Below the pieces are notes generated by a model. The model was not told where the DNA came from, ran no database searches, and saw nothing but the letters and a program-made list of their open reading frames with translations. A stretch of 64,000 nt of DNA from Anadara kagoshimensis (Eukaryota; Mollusca; Bivalvia; Arcoida; Arcidae): contig CM037857.1 in the NCBI GenBank assembly GCA_021292105.1, positions 39,470,916 through 39,534,915 of the forward strand. Reading direction: 5' to 3'. This document shows, one piece after another, positions 34,401 to 45,465 of the stretch. Every line of letters starts with the position of its first letter. Position 1 is the first letter of the stretch. The translations under genes were made by a program, and so were the position numbers.

Positions 34401-37400
34401 CTATATAAAGACAATACATGCAATTTGGAAACCAGAAAATTAACTAGAATATGTAGAATAACAATACTAAAACACTAATAATTTCGAAGCTTAATTACTC
34501 AATTTCTTTATCATACCCAATTTTGTTTAGAATCATTAAATACATTAGTACTATTTAAATACTTTTTACTCTCTTACAAAAACAGTGAGCAACCATTCTT
34601 TAACAAAATCAGTAAGCCGAGATACAAATAATCACAATCACAATCACTATGTTTTTGTTATTTAAAATATTTATATTTATTATTAATGATTTTTAGTGTA
34701 AGATAGTATTTAGTGTGTTATATTTGTATAGTTAGGTCCCTTTGAATGGACTATTTAGCCATTTACTGAACATTACCTCAAGTGACCGTTCAAAGTAAAT
34801 TGTCTAATAACCAGTGGTACTTGTGTCTCTTGTCCTTTTTTGCCTTGGTATATTTATGGTTTTATGTTCTTTACATGTACTATGAATGTTCTTTGTTGTG
34901 TTCACTGTTACAGATTTCATAAACAAATTTGCAAAAAAGCAATCAATAGTATATACATGTGTATTAATTATCTAAACATTAAGCAAACTATCTGCCATTT
35001 ACATGATATGTTTAAATTGTTTATATATTAATTATCTAAACATTAAGCAAACTATCTGCCATTTACATGATATGTTTAAATTGTTTATATATTATTATCT
35101 AAACATTAAGCAAACTATCTGCCATTTACATGATATGTTTAAATTGTTTATATATTAATTATCTAAACATTAAGCAAACTATCTGCCATTTACATGATAT
35201 GTTTAAATTGTTTATATATTAATTATCTAAACATTAAAAGCAAACTATCTGGCATTTATAAATGTTACATGATATGCTTAAATTGTTCAATTTAGAAAAG
35301 AGAAAACAAAAATCTGTTGAAGAGACGTCTCCATCCAATGAATCATCTACACCGCCGACAATAGCTGATCGACCTTTACCAACACCAACACCTACAGGGC
35401 CATCGATTGCCTCAGGTCTGATGGTAAGAAATTTTTATTGATAGCGTTAACATAGCTTATCATTATCATAGTTAAATCTTTAATTTATACCCCTTTGTCC
35501 AAATCGTCTAATGTAGTATAGTTTTGCATTTAACTTAGCAATGGTAGAGCTTTGTAAACAGGCTTAGGGAGCATTTTATGCCCTTTAAATTCCGAGAGCG
35601 TTTGTGATTTTCTAACATACTTTTGTTTTTTTTTTTTCAAGACGATATTATGCTTTTTCATGGAGTTATCCCCCTTTTGTTTGAATATGAAAGTATGGGG
35701 GAATATTGAAGATGTCTGAAAGGGCAATAACATGAATATCATTGTAATGGGAACTGTAATACTGTTTTGTCTACACAATATATATTGGAAATAGGCGTGA
35801 TCCATTAAACATTTTTCAGAACTTTCTAAATAATGATTTAAAGACTTCATAATAACCGGTTATACGATTATCTCCAAAATAACTAGAGAATGTCAACGTT
35901 TTGGATAAAATAACTTTTTTCTATTATTTTGTTAAATATGAGTTTACATTGGAATAGCTTTGGAACTTTTATATTTCTTGCAGGAGGAATTATCAAAGAA
36001 AACCGAACGGTAAGTGATGAATTTAGTTATTTCTACTAGCACCAAAGGGATAAAAAAAGAGTTGAACTATATTATTATTATGGCCAGTTTCTGTATGTTA
36101 TAACGATTTTGCATAAAGTACAATGTATTGCCTAAAAGTAAATCATTTACAATTTGAGCTAAGATTGTGTCCTTCCTATTTGTAAGGATATAGTGACCAC
36201 TAACCTTTTTCAGTTTGAAGTATATATTTTTGTAATTGGACAATGCTAGTTTTTCCCCATGTCTTAAAATAGCTTCGTTACTTTATTTAAGAAATGACAT
36301 TCTGATCATGGTATTTCAGGGGGTAATGAAAGATAGTGTGGCGCGTGCCAAATTCGACGAAGGGCGCGTGCCACACTATCTTTCATTACCCCTTGAAATA
36401 CCATGAGCAGAAATGTCATTTCTTATATTTACAATTCTTTCTTTTAATAGATATGTTGTACCGTGGTGCAATTTTTTCATTTCTGCTTGTGTGATATAGG
36501 GTTTTAGCCATGCGAGATCGGCGTATTTCACATGATCACGTGACTCACTGTGCGGGACATCACGTAATATTGCGGGAAAATTGATACACATCAAGGGTCA
36601 TGGCCCCTGTTGCTTTTTAATGGGAATTGAAATACAATTGCTTCTGTATGTTTCATCGAAGGGAGATACAGTCATATTGTAAATATATAATTACGATACC
36701 ATAAAATAGGGTGTTATTTAGCATATCTTGTGTTTTTTGGACAGCATTTGGTTACGACTTTATTTGGAACGGTAATGCAAATTTTGCAAACTAAATATAT
36801 TAATGACCAGAGATTTATGCATATGAACTTAATGGCACAACCGGTGACTAAAACGCTACCAGTAAAAATACTAAACACCTTCAGTACCAACCACACATTA
36901 ACTATCTTATGGATACAAATAGTTATATTAATCCTTGATTTTTATATACAATTGAACACATGCATAAAGTGCTTAATAAAAATCATTATATCAATAGTTT
37001 TTCATTAAATTTTCAGAATGAATGTATCGGAATCAAAAGGTGGCGCTAAGGGCAAACCGTTGCCTGATTTACCGGTTGAGGCGAGTGCGACAGCGTCTGC
37101 GTCTGCAACAGCGTCTGCGTCTGCAAAAGTTGTAAAGGTTTGTTATTATGTTACTTTTCTATCCTCTGAACCAAATAGTCTCATGGTACCCTATCAGAGT
37201 GTATGGTGTCTTTAGGACGATATTCCTTTCATTGTCATTTTGGATTTATAAAATGGATGATGTGGCTAGCTAGACAGGAGCTGCTTACCCTTTCAAACCA
37301 CATAGCCTCACTTCGCCGGTTGAATTCCCCTGTTACACATAATATTTTCAAAGTGCTTTTGATTGTGATTTGAACATGGATTGGTGGAATGGTAGGTATG

Positions 37401-40400
37401 TTTTTGGTTTGTTTACATTGTGCTTTTGAAGTTTCTTGGTGCTTGATTCACTCCAAGGGGATTTGGGTATTTGGTTCTCAAGATACAGTTCTAGTTTAGT
37501 TTTATTTAAACAGTGTTATCACTCATCCCATTATATATTTTTAAAATTTATTTCTAAGGTTTTTAATCGGCATTGGTATATACCATTCACTCTGGCAGAC
37601 AGTGTACTCTCTTGGCACAATTGACTTAACTTTAAGGCTAGGGTTCAGGATTAAAGACAACATTTGACGTACTGATTTGACCTTACAGCAAAATCGGATA
37701 AGATCACTGAAAAATTCGCTTTTAGACTGTACAGTAAATTGTTTGGTAAATGCTTAATTATGATTTTTAATGTGTACATTTATGGTCAATTAGCTGTAAA
37801 ATAAGTAGACTGGTTTGACAAACAATCACATCTGGAATTTGTTCGCATTAACGCTTGTGTTCGTCCAAAATATGTGTTTTCTAATCGATATTACAAAATA
37901 TGTGTTTTCTTTTCTAACAGCTGTTATGCCATTGGATTTCTTTTTCCGTGCCACAGTACATGTTTTTCAGATATAATTTATCTCAACTCGATATGCATAA
38001 TATCCGTATTTGTTATTACGTTTATTTACAAAAGTATGTTTTTTTAATATTATTTATAATCTTGTTATGTTTTATCTAGCAGCCGGAAGAGGAAGAAGAA
38101 GTCGACGATGAAAAGTATTGGGAGTCAATATATTTCCGTGATTCAAACAATGAGAAAGCAAATGAGTTAGTATTTCGAATTTTTGAAATAAAATGGAATT
38201 TTGAGTTGAAAAAACATGTTGATCTCCCTCTGTTTTATGTACAAAACCAAAAACGAACATACCAGTCCATGTTAAAACCACAATCCAAACAAATCTATAA
38301 AAGCTTTGAAATCTGTTATTTAGTTTATCAGGCAAACTTCTACTTTACAAAGTGAGGTTATGTGCTCCGGAAAGGTGCGTATGTACCTACTTTTTATAGC
38401 TACAACCACCACATGATAAACCAATAGTCTCTACAATTGTTGTTCAATGTTACAGTATCTTCACAGTTTACATGTGTGTAAATCATCAAAAACAAACACG
38501 CCGTTTCATCAAATATTGTAACTTTGTATACTATTTTTTCACTGGAGTTGCAATATTTTGTTTCTATAATGCAAATTTTAATACAAATTATTGTGTATCG
38601 TTTTATTGAGTATTGATAACATACACGAAATTAGAAGCACGATTTAAGTAATACACCACAAAAATTAGAACCACTTATCTTTTATATCTTTCTATTTACA
38701 GAATTATACGAGCTATAGCTGAGGATGGTGTATACTTAATCAGAGATGGGGCTACTGGAGGACACGTATGTATTAATGTTTATGTTTACAGCTGTATATG
38801 TCTTTATTCTTATTTTTGAAAAAAAAATATGCCAACAGAAAAATTGGAAATAATAAATACTAAAAAAACAAAACAAAAATACAAATCCATGTCCGAATCA
38901 CAATCCAGAAGCAAAGTAACACCATAGGAACTGACAAGTTATATTTTAGGTTAGACACGTGAATCTCCACCAGGAAAGTAAGCTTAGGTGCTCCGGAAGG
39001 GTAAGCACCTTTTGTTGAGCTAGCTACATCCCGCCACGTGTGTAATTAGAATTGCGTGAAAGGAACATGTAACTATGGGACGTCAAATATATCCAGGGCA
39101 ACTAAGAAAGTAGATTAATCCCTTATTTGCAACCAGCCTTTATGCGTCCGGATATTGCAGAATTTTTCATTGTCATTATCAGATACTAACATACCGACTC
39201 GTGGTCAAAACACGATCCCAAAATCAAGGTGATTCAACAACAAAAACTGTCAAATTGAGTAAAACATGTAATTTCTACAACAGAAGCGAGGCCGGGTGCT
39301 TTGGAAGCTAGTCACACCATTCACCTATGAAATTAAAAATTCAGAATGAAAGGAAGCTTAATATAATCAAGATCATTTTGAATGCAAAGACACCCTACAA
39401 GATTGCATTGGCATCGGTCGATAAATATAAGAAATTTGGTCTATTAGCGATTTGTTTTAAAATTCAAGACCGTCTCAACTTTTGAACCTTCTTCAGAACT
39501 TTAGGGAGAGATAGTCATTGCAGTAGCTCATTGGTAGATCTAGAGTGATCACTCCGTTACTAGAAGGACGTTGGTTTGAACCCCGACCGCGTCTGACCCA
39601 AGACTTGAAAGTGGGTAGTGACTGTTCTTTCGCCAAGCACTAGGCATTACGAAATGAAAGTCACGGTTTTTTGGATTCTTAAAATAAACAAAGTCCTGTG
39701 TAACGGTTGACTTGGCACGATAAAGAACCCTGCTGTATAATGGCAACAGCGCAACACACAGGAAAAAATTCTGCATCTTCGTCTATAGCTGGCAACGTCT
39801 CGATATAAGTGAAATATGTTTGACTGTGACGTTAAACACCATTACTCAACTCATTCATTTCAAATTTATGCTCGTGTTGATGACGTTTCTTTTTAAAAAA
39901 ATTTCAGGTTCTGGTTGTTTTCGCTAATAATATACCAAAGAAGTATAGAGTTCAACAAAGTGTAAGTGATATTCAAATTTATTTATTCTCGAATAAGGTA
40001 TTTAGAGCTCGTTTGAACTAGTGTGCTTACTGTAAGCATAACAACGTCTGTGGTTACATAAGCAACCGCTATGTTGCTGAAATATATCATAACAGACCCC
40101 GTTTGGTCAAAGGTTTAGTAACTTCCCATATGGTGTAGTTTAGAATAGAAAAGCTAATCATGAAATAAATGTTCCATTGGAATTTGATAATATGAGTAAC
40201 AGTGTGCACTGATTTTTCTACAATATTTCAAACGTTTTAGCGACAAACGCGATGCATATTTCCAATACCCAACTCTTAATGATTCTTAAATCGTTTCTGT
40301 CAATATACGAATTTGTTTATAAAAGGCCTCACACAATTTATAATCTGCTTTCAATAATGCACAGTTTTGAAAGTTATGACGTCTAGTTGCTTGTTTGGAT

Positions 40401-40763
40401 TTTCCCTCGGCCTAGGGGTTTTTAAATGGTATCGGACTACTTTCTACTTTGGATAGGTACTAAATCAAATGACCAGTGGTATGTTTGTAGTTCTCTTGGA
40501 TTGTCCTAAAATATGATAAATTCGATAAAATCAAAGACAGTACTTAGATAGTAAGGGGTTAAGGAGTTAACTAAACTAAGCGTTTATTTTATTTTATTTA
40601 TACTTTACAGGATGATAAGTATTTTCTTGGAAGAGATGGGCCACACTGTGATACTCTAGAAGAATTATTGTATGAATATTACAATCGTTATTTACCAACA
40701 GTTGATGTAATGCTAACTATACCTTATAAACTGCATCCGAAATATAAAAAGTTACCGAAATAA
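25429..40763 (+). CDS. SH3BP2: SH3BP2 (3BP2) adaptor ortholog, 14 coding exons, 460 aa
   Basis: Exons are 25429-25474, 26378-26464, 27182-27284, 28043-28163, 29442-29524, 30182-30330, 31779-31940, 35296-35423, 35984-36009, 37017-37137, 38080-38165, 38702-38765, 39908-39961 and 40611-40763. All introns are GT-AG, all phases agree, and the sum is 1383 bases (460 residues plus TAA). An in-frame TAA lies just before the ATG at 25429, and a GTAG acceptor at about 25394 suggests a 5'UTR exon. Domains are an N-terminal PH (residues about 25-137), a proline-rich middle with a PPIPER class II SH3-binding motif (238-243), and a C-terminal SH2 (about 354-450). In vertebrates SH3BP2 is a cytoplasmic adaptor linking tyrosine kinases such as ABL and SYK to VAV and PLC-gamma; the same role here is inferred. 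I could not find the vertebrate-type tankyrase-binding motif. Confidence 0.87.
25569..26240. repeat. 31-bp AT-rich satellite in SH3BP2 intron 1
   Basis: From about 25735 to 26235 a unit of 31 bp (containing 'ttcgatattatattggttca' and 'tattgaactag') repeats about 15-16 times, with very little divergence. The junction GAACTAGTTC is palindromic. From 25569 to 25735 the same motif occurs in looser, longer-spaced forms ('tgacatttaaaccaattgaa', 'gacatataaactggttcat'). Confidence 0.92.
26378..29524 (+). CDS. SH3BP2: SH3BP2 exons 2-5 encoding the PH domain
   Basis: The peptide has the PH order: HCGWLRKKHFISKLKLFRW (beta-1/beta-2, residues 27-45), VYVVISSGCLYYFRSE (48-63), then GKFSLYGYNSVHRADD. It continues with WAFKIIHTHADEFKTYFFAA and closes with the conserved tryptophan of the C-terminal helix in MKTWMQFIKAEL (W121). 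The block 'KFSLYGYN...FKII...FFAASSEKE' matches vertebrate SH3BP2 closely from memory. PH domains of this type bind phosphoinositides at the membrane. Confidence 0.85.
28640..29040. other. GC-richer segment of unknown nature in SH3BP2 intron 4
   Basis: This 400-bp block is clearly richer in G+C and CpG than its surroundings and is open on both strands (plus 28648-29028; minus 28928-28662). Neither translation resembles a known family. On the minus strand 'gtggtcgagcggtcgatcgc' loosely resembles a tRNA A-box, and 'gctaacga(a/g)(a/g)(a/g)gg' occurs twice, so an eroded SINE-like insert is possible. I do not call a gene. Confidence 0.35.
30362..30712 (+). mobile_element. tRNA-derived SINE with target-site duplication
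   Basis: The head 'gtggtagctcagttggtaga' carries the pol III A box and 'ggttcgatccc' the B box, about 40 bp apart as in a tRNA gene. The body includes 'cttgaaagtgggtagcgact' and 'cttggcacgataaagaatcc', ending 'acgttaaacacccttactca'. Near-identical 'taaacgtcaat' (about 30352) and 'taaacgccaat' (about 30713) flank it. It starts about 30 bp after the donor of exon 6. It is not a tRNA gene. Confidence 0.8.
31036..31455. mobile_element. MITE-like element with about 45-bp terminal inverted repeats
   Basis: 'tttaattttacagaactaga' with 'cggtcgtttcggaatgcaat' at the left is matched in inverse at the right by 'ctgaaacgaccgtctagtgc' and 'tgcaaaattaaa'. The interior (about 320 bp) is AT-rich and non-coding. 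It lies in SH3BP2 intron 6. A related 'gcgaccgtctatt' occurs at about 50446. Confidence 0.7.
31690..31790 (+). repeat. SH3BP2: Triplicated splice acceptor at SH3BP2 exon 7
   Basis: The pyrimidine tract, CAG and first 15 bases of exon 7 (CATCTGATGATGAAG) occur three times at exact 35-bp spacing, with exon starts possible at 31709, 31744 and 31779. Only the last keeps the frame; use of the first would add 70 bases and of the second 35, both shifting it. The upstream two therefore look like decoy acceptors produced by tandem duplication of the intron-exon junction. Confidence 0.85.
32597..32735. mobile_element. Short MITE, 'tacagYcaaacctg' family, copy 2
   Basis: Ends 'tacaatcaaacctgccttaa' and (reverse-complemented) 'tacaatcaaatctgtctata' form inverted repeats. 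The body shares 'ccttggatgacctttataga' with the copy at 23735-23910. In SH3BP2 intron 7. Confidence 0.7.
32962..33823. mobile_element. Longer MITE of the same family, copy 3
   Basis: Ends 'tacagtctaacctgtctata' and (reverse-complemented) 'tacagtctaacctgtgttaa'. Sub-terminal 'agtggcccttat' and 'cctttatagacaggt' motifs repeat several times at both ends. The 0.7 kb centre is AT-rich without coding potential. Located in SH3BP2 intron 7. At least two internal boundaries repeat the terminal motif, so it may be nested copies. Confidence 0.7.
34960..35295. repeat. 64-bp tandem array ending at the acceptor of SH3BP2 exon 8
   Basis: Units begin 'tctaaacattaagcaaacta' at 34971, 35035, 35098, 35162 and 35226. 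The first four are nearly identical. The fifth is diverged and contains the pyrimidine tract and AG (ending at 35295) of exon 8. So the array grew immediately next to, and partly out of, the intron's 3' end. Confidence 0.9.
36289..36680 (+). mobile_element. Foldback/MITE element in SH3BP2 intron 9
   Basis: 'aagaaatgacattctgatca' pairs with 'tgagcagaaatgtcatttct', and the arms continue through 'gggggtaatgaaagatagtg' and 'tggcgcg' to a centre near 36355. The downstream part ('gccatgcgagatcggcgt', 'tttcatcgaagggagatac') matches the reverse complement of 53020-53375, so the two are copies in opposite orientation. Confidence 0.65.
37255..37400 (+). repeat. RT-associated dispersed repeat, plus copy in SH3BP2 intron 10
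   Basis: It reads 'ctagctagacaggagctgct', 'taccctttc', 'cctcacttcgccggttgaat' and 'gcttttgattgtgatttgaa', the same order as 21880-22030. It is non-coding and about 145 bp. Confidence 0.55.
38080..40763 (+). CDS. SH3BP2: SH3BP2 exons 11-14 encoding the SH2 domain
   Basis: An acidic run (QPEEEEEVDDEKYWE) leads into the SH2: SIYFRDSNNEKANEIIRAIA, then the phosphotyrosine pocket YLIRDGATGGHVLVVF with the key arginine R385. KKYRVQQSDDKYFLGRDG and LEELLYEYYNRYLPTVDV follow. The FLVRES-equivalent arginine is intact, so phosphotyrosine binding should be retained. Exon 11 starts at a TAGCAG tandem acceptor, so one Gln may be optional. The protein ends YKKLPK. Confidence 0.87.
38885..39330 (-). repeat. 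Two successive copies of the RT-associated dispersed repeat
   Basis: The first copy (38885-39060) contains 'ctccaccaggaaagtaagct', 'taggtgctccggaagggtaa' and 'gctagctacatcccgcca'; the second (39170-39330) is weaker ('gaagcgaggccgggtgcttt'). Both lie in SH3BP2 intron 12, in the opposite sense to the gene. Confidence 0.55.
39513..39850 (+). mobile_element. tRNA-derived SINE, second intronic copy
   Basis: It is collinear with 30362-30712: head 'gcagtagctcattggtagat', B box 'ggtttgaaccc', body 'cttgaaagtgggtagtgact', 'cttggcacgataaagaaccc', 3' end 'gacgttaaacaccattactc'. In SH3BP2 intron 12, same orientation as the gene. Confidence 0.75.
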
Positions 40764-41108
40764 TAGTTAGTATATCAATACTAATTGATAATTCAGTGTT
40801 GTTATGGGGATTATTTGGCGTCACCTTGTTTAATGGCAGACTGTGGAGAACAATCGAATTTCTTGTTTCATGGCAGACTGTGCAGAACCATTGCATTTCA
40901 ATTTGTAAAAGTGGTCAAATACATTTAGGTCATTTTATTTTTTAAAGCAGACGCTAACAGCGTCAGCTTTATTGCGATCAGGAAGATTTGACCGGAAGAA
41001 AAACATCAGCGCCATATATTCCACTATCGGCAAAAATGTGCGTAAGTTTGCACACGGCACTGTACTTCACAGAAAGACATCGACACTAACGTTCGTGATA
41101 CTCGATGA

Positions 41109-41114
41109 AATAAA
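41109..41114 (+). terminator. Possible SH3BP2 polyadenylation signal
   Basis: AATAAA about 345 bases after the SH3BP2 stop codon. It is the first such hexamer downstream, but the motif is common in AT-rich DNA, so this is only a candidate. Confidence 0.3.
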
Positions 41115-42659
41115 AAAATAATAATAACGTAAATTTCATATAGAATCTATGAAATACATCTACCATTTTTTAAATGAATAATAATTTTAAGGTCTTACAA
41201 TTAATTATTATAAAAGACATCACAGGACGCAAAGTTCCGGGAATTCCCATTGTACATGCATATATAATTAGGCAATGGATTTGATTGGTCAGTGGGCGGA
41301 ACATTCACTTTCAGATTAAATTAGATTTCACGTTAAATTAAAATGACACTTTCAAACGATATTTTGGCTACTGAAGCATATAAATGTAATAAATAAAAAT
41401 AATTTTTTTGTGGTTAGGCTAAATAAAATTAATTTCACGTCGTCCGTTTATAAAATATTGAGTAGATCTAGAAGATCGTAGGCTGGTTAAACTAGCCCGT
41501 ATGTAAACAAATATAATTTTTGAATCGGCGATCTTTAAATGTAACTGTTGTTTCTTCGTTTTTTCCCCCTTTACATCAATTGAAAATTACGGCCGAGTTG
41601 AGCATCATAATCGGGATTTCAGTTTAAAATTTATCCGGGACAATCGGGGATATTGTGTGAAAATTCAGGACAGAATTTTCACCACTTTACGAGAAGCAAA
41701 ATTAGCGTGTATCAGCATTAATCGTTCATAACGCCATGTTAAAGTAAATAAAAATGAAACTTCATCATATTGTAGTGTAAATTACAGTTCAATCTGAATG
41801 CAAATTTTATATAGCGACCACCCGTGTCTACAACATGCAGTCACTTTTAAATGCCATCCTCGGGAACACAAAAATTATTGAATAAGTGTAAAAACAGTTT
41901 CAATCCATAAATAGTTTCAATCCACGTGTCATGATAAACTTGCACGGACAAAATGGAAAGTCCGAGATTGTGGTATTCTTACCTTAAAAATCCCGGTGGT
42001 CACTTGATAATAATAATTAATCCGTGAATTAGAACCTGATGTTAATAAAATTCTCACTCTGAATAAATAACAACACTTTTACACACTTTGTCAACTATAA
42101 ATAGAACAGTGTCTGGTTCTTCAGACGTATTGATTTTATTCACCTTTTAGTGGGGCCCACAGCGGGAGTAAATTACCTGGACATTTAAAATCAGTAAAAT
42201 AAAATTATCCAACCACCTAATAGTATATAAATTCAAAGTAATTTTATTGCAGCAGAGGATAATGTTGGACATTTCAGTTATCCAAATAATAATAAATTTA
42301 TTATCAATTAATCATATTAAGAAATATTGCCCCCTTTTGTACACCATTCTTGTCAACAAACTTCTGAAAGACAGTTACCTGGACAACTTCTGTTATTGGG
42401 AGATGCAAATTGTTAGCTTAGGGGCGATAGGATGTGTCAGAATTGTTTATAGCAATTCAGGCTTTTGAAGCTCACTTGGTCAATTTATATGAATTCCACA
42501 ATAACTTTAACTACATTTAAATTTACACTAAAACAAAGATTTATTTTTTTAAATTTTGTTTTATTTTTTTTCTTCAAATTAATTGTGAATATAGTGAATT
42601 AAATAAATGACTTAAACATTGGAAAGGAAAACAAGTTTATGTGTCAAATGCAAATAAAG

Positions 42660-43690
42660 GGAAGTAGCTGGTCATGGTGAAGGTTTTTTATGTGATGATG
42701 ACACTTGATGATGATGTGGCATGATGATCTGATGAAAATAATAATAATAGTGGTGACATTCAGTTCTGCTGATGATGATGACGGTGACGATGATGCTGAT
42801 GATGTCACCATGATGTCAGATGATGATAAGACATTATGATGATGATGTTGATGATGATGGTGGTTGTGACACTAGTTCAGTTGATGCCGATAATGATGAT
42901 TATGATGAAGATGATGACAATGGTGGAGGTGATGACATTAAGTTCTGCTACTGCCAATGATGATGATGATGACGATGTGACATAAGCTATGATGATGATG
43001 CTGATTATGATGATTATTATGGTGACATGAGTCCTGTTCCTGCCCATGATGATGATGATGATGATGATGATGAAGTGACCACGTAAATAATGTGACACAT
43101 GTTCTACTGCTGCTGCTGCTGATGATGATAATGGCGATGATGAAGATGTTAATGATGGTGGTGATAACATCTGCTCCTGATGATTATGATGATGGTGATA
43201 ATTCATGATGATGATGATGTCACAATGTTGATGATGATGATATGATATGAAGAGTTGTGATGATGATGGTGATGATGTTGATGAGGAGGATAACTTCACA
43301 ATGTTGATGATGTGACATGATAAGTTATGATGATGATGGTGATGAAGATGATAATGATGCTGGTGATGACATCTGATGATGATGAAGGCGATGTCACAAT
43401 GTTCATTATGATGTGACATGATGATGATTATGTGACATGATGATGATTATGTGACATGATGATGATGATGATGATAAGACAGGATGATGATGAAACCAGT
43501 TAATGATGCAGCAAGGAGATTTATGATGACTGGTGGTAGTGGTGGCGAAATGAGTTCTACTGTTGCTGCAGCTGATAATGATGATTCAAGGAGATTTATG
43601 ATGACTGGTGGTAGTGGTGGCGAAATGAGTTCTACTGTTGCTGCAGCTGATAATGATGATTCATGGTGATGGTGATGTGGCATGAGAATT
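42660..43690. repeat. Imperfect GAT/ATC tract with a 75-bp perfect duplication
   Basis: One kilobase dominated by TGATGA triplets, interrupted by GTGACAT and GCTGCTG motifs. Within it a 75-bp unit starting 'aaggagatttatgatgactg' is duplicated perfectly and in tandem (43513-43587 and 43588-43662). The unit length is a multiple of three. Long ORFs here (minus 43419-42877, both strands at 43447-43683) are His/Ser-rich consequences of the triplet repeat with no other support. Confidence 0.88.
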
Positions 43691-45194
43691 TGTGATGATA
43701 TTAATAAAAATCAGACCTAGAACCAAAATCAGATTTCTTTGTTACTTAAATTTAATTAAAATGACAGACGACATAAGACAATGCATGTGAGGAATTAGAT
43801 GTATTGTAAACTGAATTGTTTAAAGTATATGAATGTTTTATAGCAAGGCGTTAATTGACATTTCTTCTCCACTGTATTGACTAGAAATTCAAACCCAGGG
43901 ATTTTGACTCTCTTGAAAGTTTTGTTTCCTTACTGTCCCAAGGATGTTAAACAATATATATATTTATTTGTTTGTGTGTATGTTAATTTTCCCATCAGTT
44001 CAATATTAATATTGAATTCAAAAAATGGATTGAATACACAATTACCAATCATTTCTTTTCAGTGATAAGGTTCTTTGCAATCAATGAGCCGTCTGCTTTC
44101 AGTACTTTCAGTACTTTGATTCTTATTTCAAAATCCTAAAAAATTGAATTTCTTCATTTTAGTCCGAGCACTACTAATGCTACTTTTTCTTTACCTAAAT
44201 GGTCTTCCAACGTTGCAAAATTAAGTAATTTTTGTAATAACTACAATTAAAAAAATAGAATGGAAATGTACATAAAAGAACATTTTACATACCAAGCACA
44301 AAGCGAGGTGATTAATTGGAAATGTAACGCTTGGGTACTATAGTAGCTTTTCTGTATTTTATTAATAAGCAGTCCTTTACAAAGTGAAGCCAAATATGCC
44401 CCATTATTTCTCTGAAGATATTTTTATACTGAACGGCTAGACAGTTATCTTATGCTCTTACACCAGATGAAACATGGGATATTTCTTAACACCAAAATGT
44501 AATAATACATATGAAAATCGCTGGTGATCGCTTTTACAGTGAATGTATTTAATGATGCATAAGTTAATATTCTCATTGATATTCCATAACTAGCATTGGA
44601 TATGAAAGATCTTCCTAGTGAACTCTTAAAATTCTGCCAGGTCCGAGTACGTATCGACAATATCACTTGAACCATTAGAACTATTATTTATATGTGATAG
44701 TTCAAGTGATAGTTTTGTGAATGATTTTTAATGAATATGGAATTCTGAAAATTAAAAAAAAATCCATAGAGTTGGACCAATATTTATATGACTGGTAAAG
44801 CTTACAAACGTCTCCAAATTCAACAGCACTTTTAAACAATACCTTAGGATCATGTTTGGTCTGAGAACATGTGGACATTGGAGTTCAAGGACATCAAGGG
44901 CATGTGGATATAAATGTGTTCATGTGTTCTGTGATTTCAAGTTTTGTGATATGCATTACAGGAAAGATATTAAAACAAACTCGTGGAACAATATATAGAT
45001 TCACAGATTAGCCACACTTGTTCTACGATGTTTAACATTTATTTGTTTTATCTAAAAATTTATATTTTTTTTGAATATTTATTAAAAACAGTTATGGTTA
45101 TGTTAAAAATTTTATAATACCAGGTCGGTTTCTTTGCTGCTTCAATTGGTTATGGTTTGATTATCTTATCACCGGTGTAATTATGAATCACATC

Positions 45195-45465
45195 ATAACT
45201 GTTTGGTTCATCATAATTGTGATAATACCAGAACTATTTGGTTCCATAATGATTGTGGTAAAACAAGATCTGTTTGATAAAATTGTGATTGTGAAACACC
45301 AGAACTGTTTGGTTCTATTGTGATAGTGATGCCACCGGAACTGATTGGTTCCATTGTGATAGTGGTGATACCAGAACTGTTTGGTTCCATTAGGATTGTG
45401 GTAAAATCAGTTCTGTTTGTTTGTATAATGATTGGGTTAACATCAGAACTGTTGTAACCTCTTAT
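45195..45465. repeat. 36-bp degenerate tandem array
   Basis: About eight units spaced 34-37 bp, each with 'aactgtttggttcca' followed by 'ttgtgatagtggtgataccag' variants of no more than about 80 percent identity. The minus strand reads as a repeating EPNSSGITTITM peptide, which I treat as incidental. Confidence 0.8.

Noticed and set aside
40945-40975. Small hairpin 'gacgctaacagcgtc' after SH3BP2 as a structured 3'UTR element
   Set aside because: Stem is short, and similar 'gacgctgacgcgtc' sequence occurs in the foldback at 58784-58906, so a repeat remnant is more likely.
42877-43683. His/Ser-rich ORFs of up to 180 codons
   Set aside because: Entirely explained by the GAT/ATC triplet tract.
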